A stretch of 64,000 nucleotides of DNA from Metabacillus endolithicus (lineage in GTDB: Bacteria; Bacillota; Bacilli; Bacillales; Bacillaceae): assembly GCF_023078335.1 (NCBI RefSeq), contig NZ_CP095550.1, positions 4,012,001 through 4,076,000 on the forward strand. The letters run 5' to 3'. The position numbers were made by a program, and so were the translations under genes. How positions within the stretch are numbered: the first letter of the stretch is position 1; each line of letters opens with the position of its first letter. Of this stretch, positions 18,011 to 28,219 are shown piece after piece. The notes under the pieces are model-generated. The model was not told the DNA's origin, ran no database searches, and saw only the letters and a program-made list of their open reading frames with translations.

Positions 18011-18961
18011 GTGAGTGGCAAAATAAATACTAATGAATTGACTGCAAAAGAAAGCCATGTAAATCAAGCATTACAGGCAAAAAGAAAAACGAGAATGAAA
18101 AAAGCTTTAGGCTATGCAGCATTCGTAGGACCTGCACTTTTATTCTTTATTTTGATTCAAATTATCCCGTTTATAATGGGGGTTTACTATTCATTTACTT
18201 CATGGAATGGAGTAAGTTCGAATGTTGAATGGGTAGGATTACAAAACTATATTACGATCTTTACTGATGATACAAAGTTTTTTAATTCATTCCTATTTAC
18301 AACAAAGTTTATGTTTGCTGCGGTTATTATTAGTAACCTATTAGGGTTTGGATTAGCTTTACTATTAAATGCAGCATTGAAAACGAAGAATATTTTAAGA
18401 ACTGTATTCTTCATCCCGAACGTTATCGGTGGATTACTACTAGGGTTTATCTGGCAGTTTATTTTCGTTAAAGGTTTCGCATCTATCGGTGCTATGACAG
18501 GAATTAAGTTCTTCCAATTACCTTGGTTAGGTGATGAGGCAACAGCATTTTGGGGGATTGTTATTGTATTCGCTTGGCAAATCAGCGGTTACATGATGGT
18601 TATCTATATAGCTGCGCTTCAGGGTGTAGATACTTCTTTACTAGAAGCAGCAAGAATGGATGGAGCATCAAACTGGTCTATTCTTAAAAACGTTATTGTT
18701 CCATTAATTTTACCTGCCTTTACGATTTGTTTCTTCTTAACAATCTCAATGGCATTTAAAATATTCGACTTAAACCTTTCCTTAACAGGTGGCGGTCCAT
18801 TTAATTCTACAGAATCAGTAGCGATTAATATTTACCAGGAAGCATTCATGAACAACCGATACGGCTTAGGTACAGCAAAATCAATTCTATTCTTTATCGT
18901 TGTGGCTGTGTTTACAACGCTACAAGTAACATTTACGAAGAAAAAGGAGGTTGAAGCATAA
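18011..18961 (+). CDS. Carbohydrate ABC transporter permease (MalF type)
   Basis: 316 aa, six transmembrane helices. The EAA loop reads LEAARMDGASNWSILKNVIVPLILP, the contact point with the ATPase. The GTG start follows AGGTGG; an N-terminal tail of about 35 polar residues precedes helix 1. It overlaps the next permease gene by 1 nt (TAATG). No ATP-binding subunit is encoded here, so the system must use a shared MsmX-type ATPase, as is usual in Bacillus. Substrate is likely a plant-derived oligosaccharide, inferred from context. Confidence 0.92.
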   Translation: MSGKINTNELTAKESHVNQALQAKRKTRMKKALGYAAFVGPALLFFILIQIIPFIMGVYYSFTSWNGVSSNVEWVGLQNYITIFTDDTKFFNSFLFTTKFMFAAVIISNLLGFGLALLLNAALKTKNILRTVFFIPNVIGGLLLGFIWQFIFVKGFASIGAMTGIKFFQLPWLGDEATAFWGIVIVFAWQISGYMMVIYIAALQGVDTSLLEAARMDGASNWSILKNVIVPLILPAFTICFFLTISMAFKIFDLNLSLTGGGPFNSTESVAINIYQEAFMNNRYGLGTAKSILFFIVVAVFTTLQVTFTKKKEVEA

Positions 18962-19788
18962 TGAATAGAGGCTATACAAAAGGAACATTCGTATTAGAAA
19001 TTCTGGGAATTATGCTCGGCCTAGTTTTTCTTATACCGTTTTATTTCGTAGCAATCAACTCAGTTAAAGGCTTTTCGGAAATACTAATTGATGCAGCAGC
19101 GTTACCAAAGGAAATCCTATTTAGTAACTATGCGAAAGTATGGGAAGTCATTAGCTTCCAAGATGCATTTCTAAACTCTTTAATCATTACTGTGTTTAGT
19201 ATTGCTGGAATTGTTCTCATTAGTTCTATGGCAGCTTGGAAGATGGTTCGAACACCTGGAAAGCTAAGTAAAATCTTATTTATCTTCTTTGTCTCAGCTA
19301 TGGTTATTCCGTTCCAAACGGTTATGATTCCATTAATGAAATTGGGTGGAACGCTTGGAATTATGAACAGTATCCCTGGTATTGTAATCATGTACTTTGG
19401 ATTTGGGGTTTCACTCTCACTGTTCTTATATCATGGATTTGTGAAAACAATTCCACTTGAGATTGAAGAATCTGCGAGTATTGATGGTTGTACACAGTTT
19501 GGTGTTTTTTGGAGAATTGTATTCCCATTATTAAAGCCAATCACTGTAACTGTTATCATTCTTAATACATTATGGATTTGGAATGACTACTTACTTCCAT
19601 TACTTGTGTTACAAGATGCAAGCTTAAGAACAATTCCTTTAGCGACAAGCTCTTTCTTCGCACAATATACAAAACAATGGGATATGGGATTAGCAGCATT
19701 AGTACTTGGTATTGCACCGGTAATTGTGTTCTTCCTTTTCCTACAAAAACACATCATTAAAGGGATTGCTGCTGGGTCTATTAAATAG
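18961..19788 (+). CDS. Carbohydrate ABC transporter permease (MalG type)
   Basis: 275 aa, six helices; EAA loop IEESASIDGCTQFGVFWRIVFPLLKP. It forms the channel with the MalF-type protein directly upstream, with which it shares the TAATG overlap. B. subtilis YesQ is a comparable protein. It is followed 101 bp later by the binding protein, an order (permeases first) less usual than binding protein first. Confidence 0.92.
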   Translation: MNRGYTKGTFVLEILGIMLGLVFLIPFYFVAINSVKGFSEILIDAAALPKEILFSNYAKVWEVISFQDAFLNSLIITVFSIAGIVLISSMAAWKMVRTPGKLSKILFIFFVSAMVIPFQTVMIPLMKLGGTLGIMNSIPGIVIMYFGFGVSLSLFLYHGFVKTIPLEIEESASIDGCTQFGVFWRIVFPLLKPITVTVIILNTLWIWNDYLLPLLVLQDASLRTIPLATSSFFAQYTKQWDMGLAALVLGIAPVIVFFLFLQKHIIKGIAAGSIK

Positions 19789-19889
19789 TTTCAGCTCTCA
19801 AAATCGTATATAATGTTCAATTGCTGAGTCTTTAGTAAAAAGAACATTTATATAAAATATAAAGATATAAATTAGGGAGGTCTACTGTA

Positions 19890-21173
19890 ATGAAGAAACT
19901 GATGCTTTTAGGTTTGTCAATGCTATTAGTTTTAGGTATCTTAGCTGGTTGTAACTCAAACAAAGAAGAAAGCTCTTCTGAAGGTAACAATGAAGGTTCA
20001 GGTGATGGAGAAGTTGTAACATTAAATTTCTTCCAATTTAAAGTAGAAATTGCTGATCAGCTTCAAGAAATGATTAAAGAATTTGAAGCAGAGCATCCAA
20101 ATATTAAAGTAAAACTTGAAACTGTTGGTGGTGGCGCTGACTATGGTGCTGCTTTAAAAGCTAAATTTGCGTCAGGCGAAGAGCCGGATATTTTTAACAA
20201 CGGTGGCTTTAAAGAACTTGAGCTTTGGAAAGAGCATTTAGCTGATCTTTCTAACGAGCCATGGGCAGAGCATGTTCTTCCTATCGGTAAAGTTCCAACA
20301 ACAGATACAGATGGTAAATTATATGGTATGCCAGTAAACCTTGAAGGTTATGGATTCATTTATAACAAAGACTTATTTGAAAAAGCAGGTATTACTGAAA
20401 CACCAAAAACTCTTTCTGAATTACAAGATGCTGTTAAGAAACTTGAAGCAGCTGGAATTAAAGCATTCTCAGCTGGTTATGGCGAGTGGTGGGTAATTGG
20501 TCAACATTTATTCAATATTCCATTTGCTCAACAAGATGATCCAGTAGCATTCATCGAAGGTTTAAATGATGGTTCTACTAAATTTGCTGGTAATGAGCAA
20601 TTCTCACAATTAAAAGAAGTAATTGATCTTGAAGTGAAAAATGGTGTTGGTAACCCAATCACAACTGATTATAATACTCAAGTAACATTATTTGCTTCAG
20701 GTGAAGCGGCAATGCTACAACAAGGTAACTGGACTGAAAACATGATTACTGAAATCAATCCAGACATGAACATGGGCTTCTTGCCAATTCCTTTAAATGA
20801 TGAAGCTGATGCTGATTTATTACCAGTTGGTGTTCCAAATAACTGGGTGTTAAACAAAAACTCTGAGCATTTAGAAGAAGCAAAAACATTCTTAAACTGG
20901 ATGGTTTCTTCTGAAACAGGTAAACGTTATATCACAGAAGAATTTGCGTTCATTCCTGCATTCGATAATATCGAACCTGCTGGTTTAGGTGATTTAGGTC
21001 AATCAATTCTTGAATACTCTAAAGCAGAGAAAACAATTCCTTGGACTTGGTTCAGATGGCCAGATGGAGCAAACAAAGAGTTTGCTGCAACAATCCAAGA
21101 ATATGCAGCTGGTAAAATCAGCTATGATGAAGCTTTAGAAAAATTCCAAGCAACTTGGGATAATCTGAAGTAA
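19890..21173 (+). CDS. Carbohydrate ABC transporter solute-binding lipoprotein
   Basis: 427 aa. A lipoprotein signal peptide ends in the lipobox ILAGC (Cys about residue 20), followed by a Ser/Glu/Gly linker and the family 1 solute-binding fold: LNFFQFKVEIADQLQEMIKEF, TVGGGADYGAALKAKFASGE and LQQGNWTENM. AGGGAGGT lies before the ATG. It closely resembles the protein at 62564 across the N-terminal half, so the two are paralogues. The clean terminator after it ends the transporter transcript. Confidence 0.92.
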   Translation: MKKLMLLGLSMLLVLGILAGCNSNKEESSSEGNNEGSGDGEVVTLNFFQFKVEIADQLQEMIKEFEAEHPNIKVKLETVGGGADYGAALKAKFASGEEPDIFNNGGFKELELWKEHLADLSNEPWAEHVLPIGKVPTTDTDGKLYGMPVNLEGYGFIYNKDLFEKAGITETPKTLSELQDAVKKLEAAGIKAFSAGYGEWWVIGQHLFNIPFAQQDDPVAFIEGLNDGSTKFAGNEQFSQLKEVIDLEVKNGVGNPITTDYNTQVTLFASGEAAMLQQGNWTENMITEINPDMNMGFLPIPLNDEADADLLPVGVPNNWVLNKNSEHLEEAKTFLNWMVSSETGKRYITEEFAFIPAFDNIEPAGLGDLGQSILEYSKAEKTIPWTWFRWPDGANKEFAATIQEYAAGKISYDEALEKFQATWDNLK

Positions 21174-21187
21174 TAAAAATAACTAAG

Positions 21188-21216
21188 AAGCATGTCTATT
21201 ATAGGCATGCTTTTTA
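21188..21216 (+). terminator. Terminator after the binding-protein gene
   Basis: AAGCATGTC pairs with GGCATGCTT (one G-T pair), followed by TTTTAG. Confidence 0.8.
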
Positions 21217-21310
21217 GCTATATGTATTTAGAATGATAAGGCTTACATTTCGCTGATGTGATTTCTAGTCTATAATGGTAAAGATAGACGAAAAGATTGG
21301 AGGTTCCAAG

Positions 21311-23128
21311 TTGTCAAAAACAAGCATAAGAAATAAACTCATTGTCCTTCTATTACTCATTACAATTGTTCCATTTGGAACTTCCATTGTTATTACATAT
21401 TTATATACAAAGGAATCGCTAAAAGATGAGTTTGTAGAAGAGAATGTTAACCTCCTTTATCAAGGTAAGTTAAATATAGAAGGCTACATAGGTGAATTAA
21501 AAAATTTAACCTTGTCGTTTTATAACAACATTGATTTTATGAGGTATGTGCAAAATCCTCCTGCAGGAGATGATTATTTAGCAAAAGAAACAGTTAAAAA
21601 TGTGATATTAACTATTCTTTATGCTGAAGAGAATATTAATAGAGTTAACTTTGCTTTGGTTGAGCCGAATCAAAATGTTTCTGTATCTAAAAAGTCAGCT
21701 GTAGTATTTTCTCCTTTAAATAAATACCGCAATCGTGATAACTATGAAAAAGCATTAGATAGCCAATATCATATCCATATAGAACCAATGGAAATTATGC
21801 AAGAAGAATCATCCAACTATAAATCGAATAAACAAAAAGATGTTTTTTCCCTTCATAGAGCGATTGTTAATGTACCATCTGATGAATTACTTGGCTATAT
21901 TTCATTAGACATAAATTCAGAGCAGCTACTTAATATTACTCATAAATTGTATGTGAAAGATAAAGAAGAGTTTTATATTATAAGTCCCGATGGAGAACTC
22001 ATCTTTAGATCGAATTATGAAGTATCTGAAGATCAGCAATGGATTAAAACACTGATTCAGAATGAAAAAACCAGTGGGATGATGGAATGGAAGAAAGACT
22101 CCTTTGAGGGCTTAATGATTTACGAAAAGCTGGACGATTCATCAGGAGGATGGTTCCTTGTTAAACGAATTCCATATACCTCTGTTTTTGAAAGTGCTCT
22201 TAGTGTGGCAAAAATCAATATTTTATTTGGATTAATCGGATTAATTCTTGTGGTATTGGCGACTCTTTTTGTTTCATTTAAAATCACAACACCTATACGA
22301 GTGCTTTTGCAAAATATTAAACAAGTTGAAAGCGGAAATATGAATGTTCAGTTTGATTCACTTGGAAATGATGAAATTGGTACTCTTGGTGAGAGGTTTA
22401 AAGAAATGATGTCAAAATTAAATCATCTAATTAATCGGGAATATAAGCTTGAGCTAGAAAACAAAACAAATCAATTGAAGGCACTTCAATCACAGCTAAA
22501 TCCTCACTTTTTATATAATGCCTTGCAATCAATTGGAACGCTTGCTTTAAAAAATAACGTTCCACAGGTATACACACTTGTTACCCATCTCTCAAAAATC
22601 ATGAGATATGGAATGACGATTGATGAAAATATTGTTCCGTTAACAAAAGAGATTGACTATACAAAAGCATTTTTATTATTACAAAAAGAAAGATTTGGCG
22701 ATCAATTTGAATATTCGATAGAATTTACCAAAGAAGATTTGCTTATTATGGTTCCTAAAATGATTCTTCAACCGATAATAGAAAACTATTTTAAGCATGG
22801 TTTTGATCGAAGTATTGAAACAATAGGACTATTAAAAATTGTGGGTAAGAGGGAGAGTGACCAACTTACTATAAGTGTTTTTGATAATGGAAAAGGGATT
22901 AGTGAAAGTAGATTAGAGGAAATTTACCAGTCATTCTTAGAAAATAAATCTATAGGGAATGGAAACGGTACGAACATAGGACTTAGAAATATCTATTTAC
23001 GTCTAAAGCTATACTACGGTGAGCAAGCCACTCTGCAAATAGAAAACTCTGAAAATGGTGGTACATTAGTGACAATTAAACTTCCAGTAGAATCAGGAGG
23101 TCTTGTGGATGAAAGCAATCATAATTGA
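21311..23128 (+). CDS. Sensor histidine kinase, YesM/LytS type
   Basis: 605 aa from a TTG that has TTGGAGG 7 nt upstream; an earlier in-frame ATG at 21275 lacks such a site. Domain order: helix 1 (LIVLLLLITIVPFGTSIV), an extracellular sensor of about 260 residues, helix 2 (ILFGLIGLILVVLATLFVSF), HAMP, then the His kinase box SQLNPHFLYNALQSI with the phosphorylated His, and a GHKL ATPase (ILQPIIENYFKHG, FDNGKGI, NIGLRNIYLRL). It overlaps the response regulator gene and should sense the sugar carried by the adjacent ABC system. Confidence 0.92.
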   Translation: MSKTSIRNKLIVLLLLITIVPFGTSIVITYLYTKESLKDEFVEENVNLLYQGKLNIEGYIGELKNLTLSFYNNIDFMRYVQNPPAGDDYLAKETVKNVILTILYAEENINRVNFALVEPNQNVSVSKKSAVVFSPLNKYRNRDNYEKALDSQYHIHIEPMEIMQEESSNYKSNKQKDVFSLHRAIVNVPSDELLGYISLDINSEQLLNITHKLYVKDKEEFYIISPDGELIFRSNYEVSEDQQWIKTLIQNEKTSGMMEWKKDSFEGLMIYEKLDDSSGGWFLVKRIPYTSVFESALSVAKINILFGLIGLILVVLATLFVSFKITTPIRVLLQNIKQVESGNMNVQFDSLGNDEIGTLGERFKEMMSKLNHLINREYKLELENKTNQLKALQSQLNPHFLYNALQSIGTLALKNNVPQVYTLVTHLSKIMRYGMTIDENIVPLTKEIDYTKAFLLLQKERFGDQFEYSIEFTKEDLLIMVPKMILQPIIENYFKHGFDRSIETIGLLKIVGKRESDQLTISVFDNGKGISESRLEEIYQSFLENKSIGNGNGTNIGLRNIYLRLKLYYGEQATLQIENSENGGTLVTIKLPVESGGLVDESNHN

Positions 23129-24692
23129 TGATGAAAAACATGTAAGAGATGGTCTTCTTTTGTTAGCAGAATGGGAGCGGTTAGGAATTCAAGAAGTGTT
23201 TGAAGCAAGTGATGGGGAAGAAGCGAAAAGTATGATATTAGAACAGCAGCCAGAAATTATTTTTACCGATATGAACATGCCCAAATTAGACGGAATTCAG
23301 CTATTAAAATGGCTGAAAGAAACTGAAATAACGAGTAAAACAATTGTGGTTAGCGGTTATGATGATTTTCACTATATGAGAAATGCAATTACGTACGGAA
23401 GCTTTGATTATTTGTTAAAGCCTATTGAACCTGATGCTCTTAACGAAACTTTAGAAAGAGCTGTGAATGAGTGGAAGAAGCAAGCACAAAAAAGGGAATC
23501 AACTAAGGAAACAACAAGAGTTATAAATGAAGCAAAGCCGTTCTATTGGGATCATATTTTCACAACTCTTATTTCCCAAACACCTCCATCATCTGTTCTT
23601 ATTCAAAAAGTTCAAAAAGAATATGGTGTGAATATTAATGAGGGACAGTGTACAATTTGCTTGTTATTGTTAAATTGTAGAATTGTAAAAAGGTTTGAAG
23701 AAGATAAGAATCTAACATTTTTTACAATATTGAATATTTGCAATGAAGTCGTTCGTAATGATCAGAGTGGCTTTTGTTTTAAAAATGGAAATCAAAAAGA
23801 CGAAATTGTGATTCTTTTATGGAAGCAAAAAAGTGAAAAAACACTTATGGAAAGAATCCAAAAGGAAATTGAAAAGTTCACCCATACAAAGGCAGTTATC
23901 GCAATAGGTAAGTCATCTAGCAAATTAGTGGATGCTTACCATTCTGCACAAAAAACATTATTAAAACACAATATGGTAGATGTTCATAAGAAAAATCACA
24001 TTTTGACTTACGAAGATATCACATCAAGACCTTTGCTGCATCTTTTTGATTATGCTGAAAAAATAAAGTGGACGATTCAGAGTGGAAGTATTGAACAAAT
24101 GGATGAAGTAATAAATGAAATTTTCCACAAGCTTGAATCTCAGCACTTTCTTTCTTTTGAGCAAATACAAGACTGGGAAAATCAGTTCGAAGTGTTGCGT
24201 AAAAATTGGCTAAAAGAATATCAGCTTAGTGAAGAAACCACATATTACAATGGGAAAGATTATTGGGATGAAGATGGCACCTTTTCCTTCACAAAGTTCA
24301 AGGAAGAGAAAACAAAGGAATTTCACGAGTTAATTCAGCTCTTAAATAATGTGAAATATCAAAAAGAAAAAAATAGTATTCAAGAGATAGAATCGTTCTT
24401 GAGAGAAAACTACGACAAGGACTTCACTCTGCAGGAAATTGCGGATCGTTTCTTTTTAAGTCGTGAATATATCTCAAGAAAATTTAAGCAGCAATACAAT
24501 GAAACTATTACAAACTATATGACAACGATTCGAATTGATAAAGCAAAAGAGCTATTAGAGAACCCACATTTAAAGGTTTATGAAATATCGTTTAAAGTTG
24601 GTTATCAGAATGAAAAATATTTTAGCAAAGTGTTTAAAAAGATTGTTGGTATGACTCCGAATGAATACCGAGTGAAGGTATCAGACCATTAA
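23109..24692 (+). CDS. Response regulator with AraC output domain, YesN type
   Basis: 527 aa. Receiver at residues 1-120 with acidic pair Asp7-Asp8, phospho-acceptor Asp54 (IIFTDMNMP) and Lys in YLLKPIEP. A long middle region is followed by a C-terminal AraC double HTH (FTLQEIADRFFLSREYISRKF and VYEISFKVGYQNEKYFSKVF, then GMTPNEYR). ATG 23109 follows GGAGG and overlaps the kinase by 20 nt. It probably activates the transporter genes, perhaps at the direct repeats near 17885. Confidence 0.93.
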   Translation: MKAIIIDDEKHVRDGLLLLAEWERLGIQEVFEASDGEEAKSMILEQQPEIIFTDMNMPKLDGIQLLKWLKETEITSKTIVVSGYDDFHYMRNAITYGSFDYLLKPIEPDALNETLERAVNEWKKQAQKRESTKETTRVINEAKPFYWDHIFTTLISQTPPSSVLIQKVQKEYGVNINEGQCTICLLLLNCRIVKRFEEDKNLTFFTILNICNEVVRNDQSGFCFKNGNQKDEIVILLWKQKSEKTLMERIQKEIEKFTHTKAVIAIGKSSSKLVDAYHSAQKTLLKHNMVDVHKKNHILTYEDITSRPLLHLFDYAEKIKWTIQSGSIEQMDEVINEIFHKLESQHFLSFEQIQDWENQFEVLRKNWLKEYQLSEETTYYNGKDYWDEDGTFSFTKFKEEKTKEFHELIQLLNNVKYQKEKNSIQEIESFLRENYDKDFTLQEIADRFFLSREYISRKFKQQYNETITNYMTTIRIDKAKELLENPHLKVYEISFKVGYQNEKYFSKVFKKIVGMTPNEYRVKVSDH

Positions 24693-24781
24693 TCCCCAAT
24701 AAAGCAAAGTTTATTTTAAATCTTTGCTCATTTAAATTTTAATGATAATATATAGCTTATTAAATTTGTACGGGGGATTTT

Positions 24782-25606
24782 ATGCGGATCTTCAGAATAT
24801 TGAACAACAATGCCGTAGTAGTAATTGATGGGCCACAGGAAAAAATTGTTATGGGAAATGGTATCGCTTTTCAAAAAAGTAGAAACGATATTGTTCCTAA
24901 AAATAAGATTGAAAAAATATTTGTATTACACGAGGCATCCTCTGAGAAATTCCAGCAATTATTAGCTACCTTACCAGAAGAGCATATTGAACTAGCTGAA
25001 AATATTATTAGTTATGCAGAAGGATATCTAAGTTCACCACTTAGTGATCATATTCATATTGCTTTAACTGATCATCTTTCATTTGCATTAGAAAGAATTA
25101 AGCAGGGTATACCTATTAAAAATAAACTATTAAATGAAATAAAGATGCTTTACAAAAGCGAGTTTGAAATAGGGTTATGGGCAAAGAAAGAAATAAGTAA
25201 TAAGCTTGGAATTGAAATTCCTGAAGATGAGGTTGCGCATATCGCTCTTCATATTCATACAGCTAAATTGGATGCTCCTTCTATGAGTGAATCTTTAAAG
25301 CAAGCTTCTATCTTAAGTGATTTTGTTCAACAAGTTGAAGAATTCGTTGGAGAAAAGATCGAGGAATCTTCAATTAATTATCAGAGACTTATTACACATC
25401 TTCGTTTTGCCTTAAATCGAATTTCTTTAGGAGAAAAATTTGATCCGATTGACCAAGATATGATGGACCTCATACAAGGTAAATATCAAACAGCATATTC
25501 TTATTCAAGAAAAATATTAGACGAGTTGAGCAAAGAATATGAAATTGAATTCCCAGAATCAGAGGTAGCATATATTGCCATACACATTCAAAGGCTATTA
25601 AAATAA
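24782..25606 (+). CDS. sacT: BglG/SacT-family transcriptional antiterminator
   Basis: 274 aa. The RNA-binding CAT domain (residues 1-58: MRIFRILNNNAVVVID, VMGNGIAFQK) is followed by PRD1 and PRD2. Conserved His residues sit in DHIHIALTDHLSFALER and VAHIALHIH (PRD1) and in LITHLRFALNRI and VAYIAIHIQ (PRD2); these are phosphorylated by HPr or the sucrose EII. It binds the RAT element at 25684 and prevents termination ahead of sacP. The placement directly upstream of a sucrose PTS gene makes SacT the best name. Confidence 0.92.
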   Translation: MRIFRILNNNAVVVIDGPQEKIVMGNGIAFQKSRNDIVPKNKIEKIFVLHEASSEKFQQLLATLPEEHIELAENIISYAEGYLSSPLSDHIHIALTDHLSFALERIKQGIPIKNKLLNEIKMLYKSEFEIGLWAKKEISNKLGIEIPEDEVAHIALHIHTAKLDAPSMSESLKQASILSDFVQQVEEFVGEKIEESSINYQRLITHLRFALNRISLGEKFDPIDQDMMDLIQGKYQTAYSYSRKILDELSKEYEIEFPESEVAYIAIHIQRLLK

Positions 25607-25683
25607 TTTTATTATAGTAATTTTTATGTTGACGGTTTCAATATGTTCTTATAGAATAATCAGTACAAACAATTTTATATGTG

Positions 25684-25715
25684 GGATTGTTACTGATAAC
25701 GCAGGCAAGACCTAG
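25684..25715 (+). promoter_or_regulatory. RAT (ribonucleic antiterminator) for SacT
   Basis: Starts GGATTGTTACTGATAACGCA and ends GGCAAGACCTA. The pattern matches the known RAT of BglG-family regulators (GGATTGTTACTGxT...GCAGGCAAAACC). It overlaps no stem but precedes the terminator at 25733. Confidence 0.9.
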
Positions 25716-25732
25716 AATATATAGGATGACAC

Positions 25733-25765
25733 AGGTAGATCATCTTCTTTGAAGCTACCTTTTTA
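25733..25765 (+). terminator. SacT-controlled terminator before sacP
   Basis: AGGTAG at 25733-25738 pairs with CTACCT at 25755-25760 around an inner CTTC/GAAG stem, followed by TTTTTAT. With the RAT just upstream it forms the classic antitermination switch. Confidence 0.88.
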
Positions 25766-25828
25766 TCCATATATTTTAGGTCTTTTTTTGTTGTCTGTAG
25801 CCTACAAACATATAGGGAGGAATACAAC

Positions 25829-27205
25829 ATGAATCATCGTGAAGTAGCAGAGCAACTTGTTGCAAAGCTTGGAGGCAAAAACAATGTAATAAGTGCTGCT
25901 CATTGTGCAACACGTCTTCGTCTAGTAATTGAGGATGAAAATTCAATTGACAAAAATGGAATTGAGGAACTAGAAGGAGTAAAAGGAGCATTTTCAAGTT
26001 CAGGTCAATTTCAAATTATATTTGGTACAGGAACGGTTAATAAAGTGTATCAACACTTTGCTCCATTAGTCGGAGCTTCAATGGATGATGAATCAACTAA
26101 CAAAGGGGAATCTCATAGCGATGCGGCTAAAAGAAAAATGAACCCTTTTGCTCGTTTTGCTCGAACTTTATCTAATATATTTGTTCCAATTATTCCTGCA
26201 ATTGTTGCAGCAGGTATGTTAATGGGTCTTTTAGGATTAATGAAAACGTATAACTGGGTAGATCCAGAAAGTGCTATATTCGTTATGCTGGATATGTTCT
26301 CATCTGCAGCTTTCATCATTCTTCCAATTTTAATCGGTTTTAGTGCGGCAAAAGAATTTGGAGCTAATGGTTACCTTGGAGCAGTTATTGGGGGGATAAT
26401 GATCCATCCTTCCCTACTAAATCCGTGGGGATTAACAGACGCTACACCTGATACTCTTGATTTTTTTGGTTTTGGAGTTGAAATGTTAGGCTATCAGGGA
26501 ACTGTTATTCCGGTTCTATTAACGGTTTATATTATGGCAAAAGTAGAAAAGGGCTTTACGTAAAATTGTTCCAAATGCGATTGATCTATTAGTTACACCG
26601 TTTATAACTGTTATTTTTACAGGTTTTGTTGCCCTGCTGATCATTGGTCCAATTGGAAGAATTCTTGGAAATGGAATAACAACAGTATTAGATGTGGTTT
26701 ATAGTACAGCGGGTCCAATTGCTGGGTTAGTATTTGGCGGACTTTACTCAACTATTGTTTTAACTGGTGTTCATCACAGCTTCCATGCCATTGAAGCAGA
26801 GCTATTAGCAAATGTTGGAGGTAACTATTTACTCCCAATTTGGGCGATGGCAAACGTTGCCCATGGGGGAGCAGCATTGGCTGTATTATTTAAAACAAAG
26901 AATAAAAAAGTTAAGGGAATTGCAGGTCCCGCAGCTTTATCTGCCTTTTTAGGCATAACCGAAGCCTCGCAATTTTCGGTGTGAACTTAAAGTACAGAAG
27001 ACCTTTTATTGCTGCAGCTATTGGTGGAGCTCTTGGCGGAGCATACGTTGTGTTCACGAATGTAATGGCTAATGGAATTGGTTTAACAGGCATCCCTCAG
27101 TTTGCGATTGTCCAGGATCCACTTAATTATGGAATTGGTTTTCTTATTGCAACAATAGGTGCATTTATCGCTACCTTATTATTAGGTTGGAAGGAAGAAA
27201 AATAA
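25829..27205 (+). pseudogene. sacP: Sucrose PTS transporter EIIBC, frameshifted
   Basis: Imports and phosphorylates sucrose. EIIB occupies residues 1-80 with phospho-Cys26 in SAAHCATRLR; EIIC follows with VPIIPAIVAAGMLMG and VHHSFHAIEAELL. The frame is disturbed by three single-base insertions: an extra T near 26560 (repair gives VEKGLRKIVPNAID), and an extra G and an extra C near 26963-26970 (repair gives GITEPAIFGVNLKYRRP). The corrected protein has 457 aa, close to B. subtilis SacP (461). Three independent indels in a gene with intact partners argue for sequence error. Confidence 0.92.
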
Positions 27206-27213
27206 GAGAATAG

Positions 27214-27247
27214 AAGTTGACTTTGAAGTGTCAAAGTCAACTTTTTC
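27214..27247 (+). terminator. Strong terminator between sacP and fructokinase
   Basis: AAGTTGACTTTGA at 27214-27226 and TCAAAGTCAACTT at 27231-27243 form a perfect 13-bp stem with a T-tail. The downstream genes may therefore be expressed at a lower level or from their own promoter. Confidence 0.85.
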
Positions 27248-27265
27248 ATATGGGAGGTTCTAAGT

Positions 27266-28219
27266 ATGAGAAGTGGAGTTATTTCCTTAGGTGAGGCACT
27301 CATTGATTTCATTCCGTTAGATAAACAAAATAACCATTTTCAAAAAAGTCCAGGAGGTGCACCAGCAAATGTAGCTGTTGGAATATCAAGGTTAGGATTA
27401 AAGTCAACCTTCTTAGGAAAAGTAGGAGATGATGTTCTAGGTAAGTTTCTTTACGAAACACTAGAAAATCATCATGTACGAGTTAATCAAATGATATTTA
27501 CTTCAGAGCATAAAACAGGTGTTGTGTTTGTAACAAATGCAGAAGACGGAGAACGAAGCTTTGACTTTTATATAAATCCTAGTGCAGATCGTTTTCTTAA
27601 ATCAAAAGAAATAGATACGGAGGATTTTGTTACTCATAAAATCTTCCACTTTGGATCAATATCAATGATCAGTGATTCGTCAAAGGAAGCGACCAAGTAC
27701 GGAGTTGAGCTCGCTAAAAAGAATAATATGATCGTTTCTTACGATCCTAATTTACGTTTGGATCTTTGGAATTCAGAAAAAACAGCGAGAGAAACCATTA
27801 AAAGTATGATAATCTTTGCAGATATTCTTAAAATCTCACAAGAAGAATTAACATTCATTACTGGGGAAACAGAGATTATCAAAGGTATAGAATTCATGAA
27901 AAGCTATGAAATTCCATTACTCATTGTGACAATGGGAGCTTTAGGTTGCTATGTATGTACTTATGAAGGATACCAACATGTACCAGCAATAAAGGTGAAT
28001 GCTGTTGACACAACCGGTGCCGGTGATGCTTTTGTTTCTGGAATTTTATACTCGATCAATGAGTATGCGGGAGACATTCATACACTTTCGTTAGAAAAAG
28101 CAGTAGAGATGGCTGAATTTGCCTCGATTTCGGGTGCACTTGCTGCTTCAACAAAAGAAATTTATGACAGCTCTACCAACGTTAGAGCAAATAAAAATGC
28201 TACTAACAAAAGTGGGTGA
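27266..28219 (+). CDS. scrK: Fructokinase, PfkB family
   Basis: 317 aa. Phosphorylates the fructose released from sucrose-6-phosphate to fructose-6-phosphate. N-terminal GEALIDFIP and PGGAPANVAVG form the sugar site; DTTGAGDAFVSGIL carries the catalytic Asp and anion hole. GGGAGG precedes the ATG. The gene overlaps the next one (sacA) by 4 nt, supporting a joint role. Confidence 0.9.
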   Translation: MRSGVISLGEALIDFIPLDKQNNHFQKSPGGAPANVAVGISRLGLKSTFLGKVGDDVLGKFLYETLENHHVRVNQMIFTSEHKTGVVFVTNAEDGERSFDFYINPSADRFLKSKEIDTEDFVTHKIFHFGSISMISDSSKEATKYGVELAKKNNMIVSYDPNLRLDLWNSEKTARETIKSMIIFADILKISQEELTFITGETEIIKGIEFMKSYEIPLLIVTMGALGCYVCTYEGYQHVPAIKVNAVDTTGAGDAFVSGILYSINEYAGDIHTLSLEKAVEMAEFASISGALAASTKEIYDSSTNVRANKNATNKSG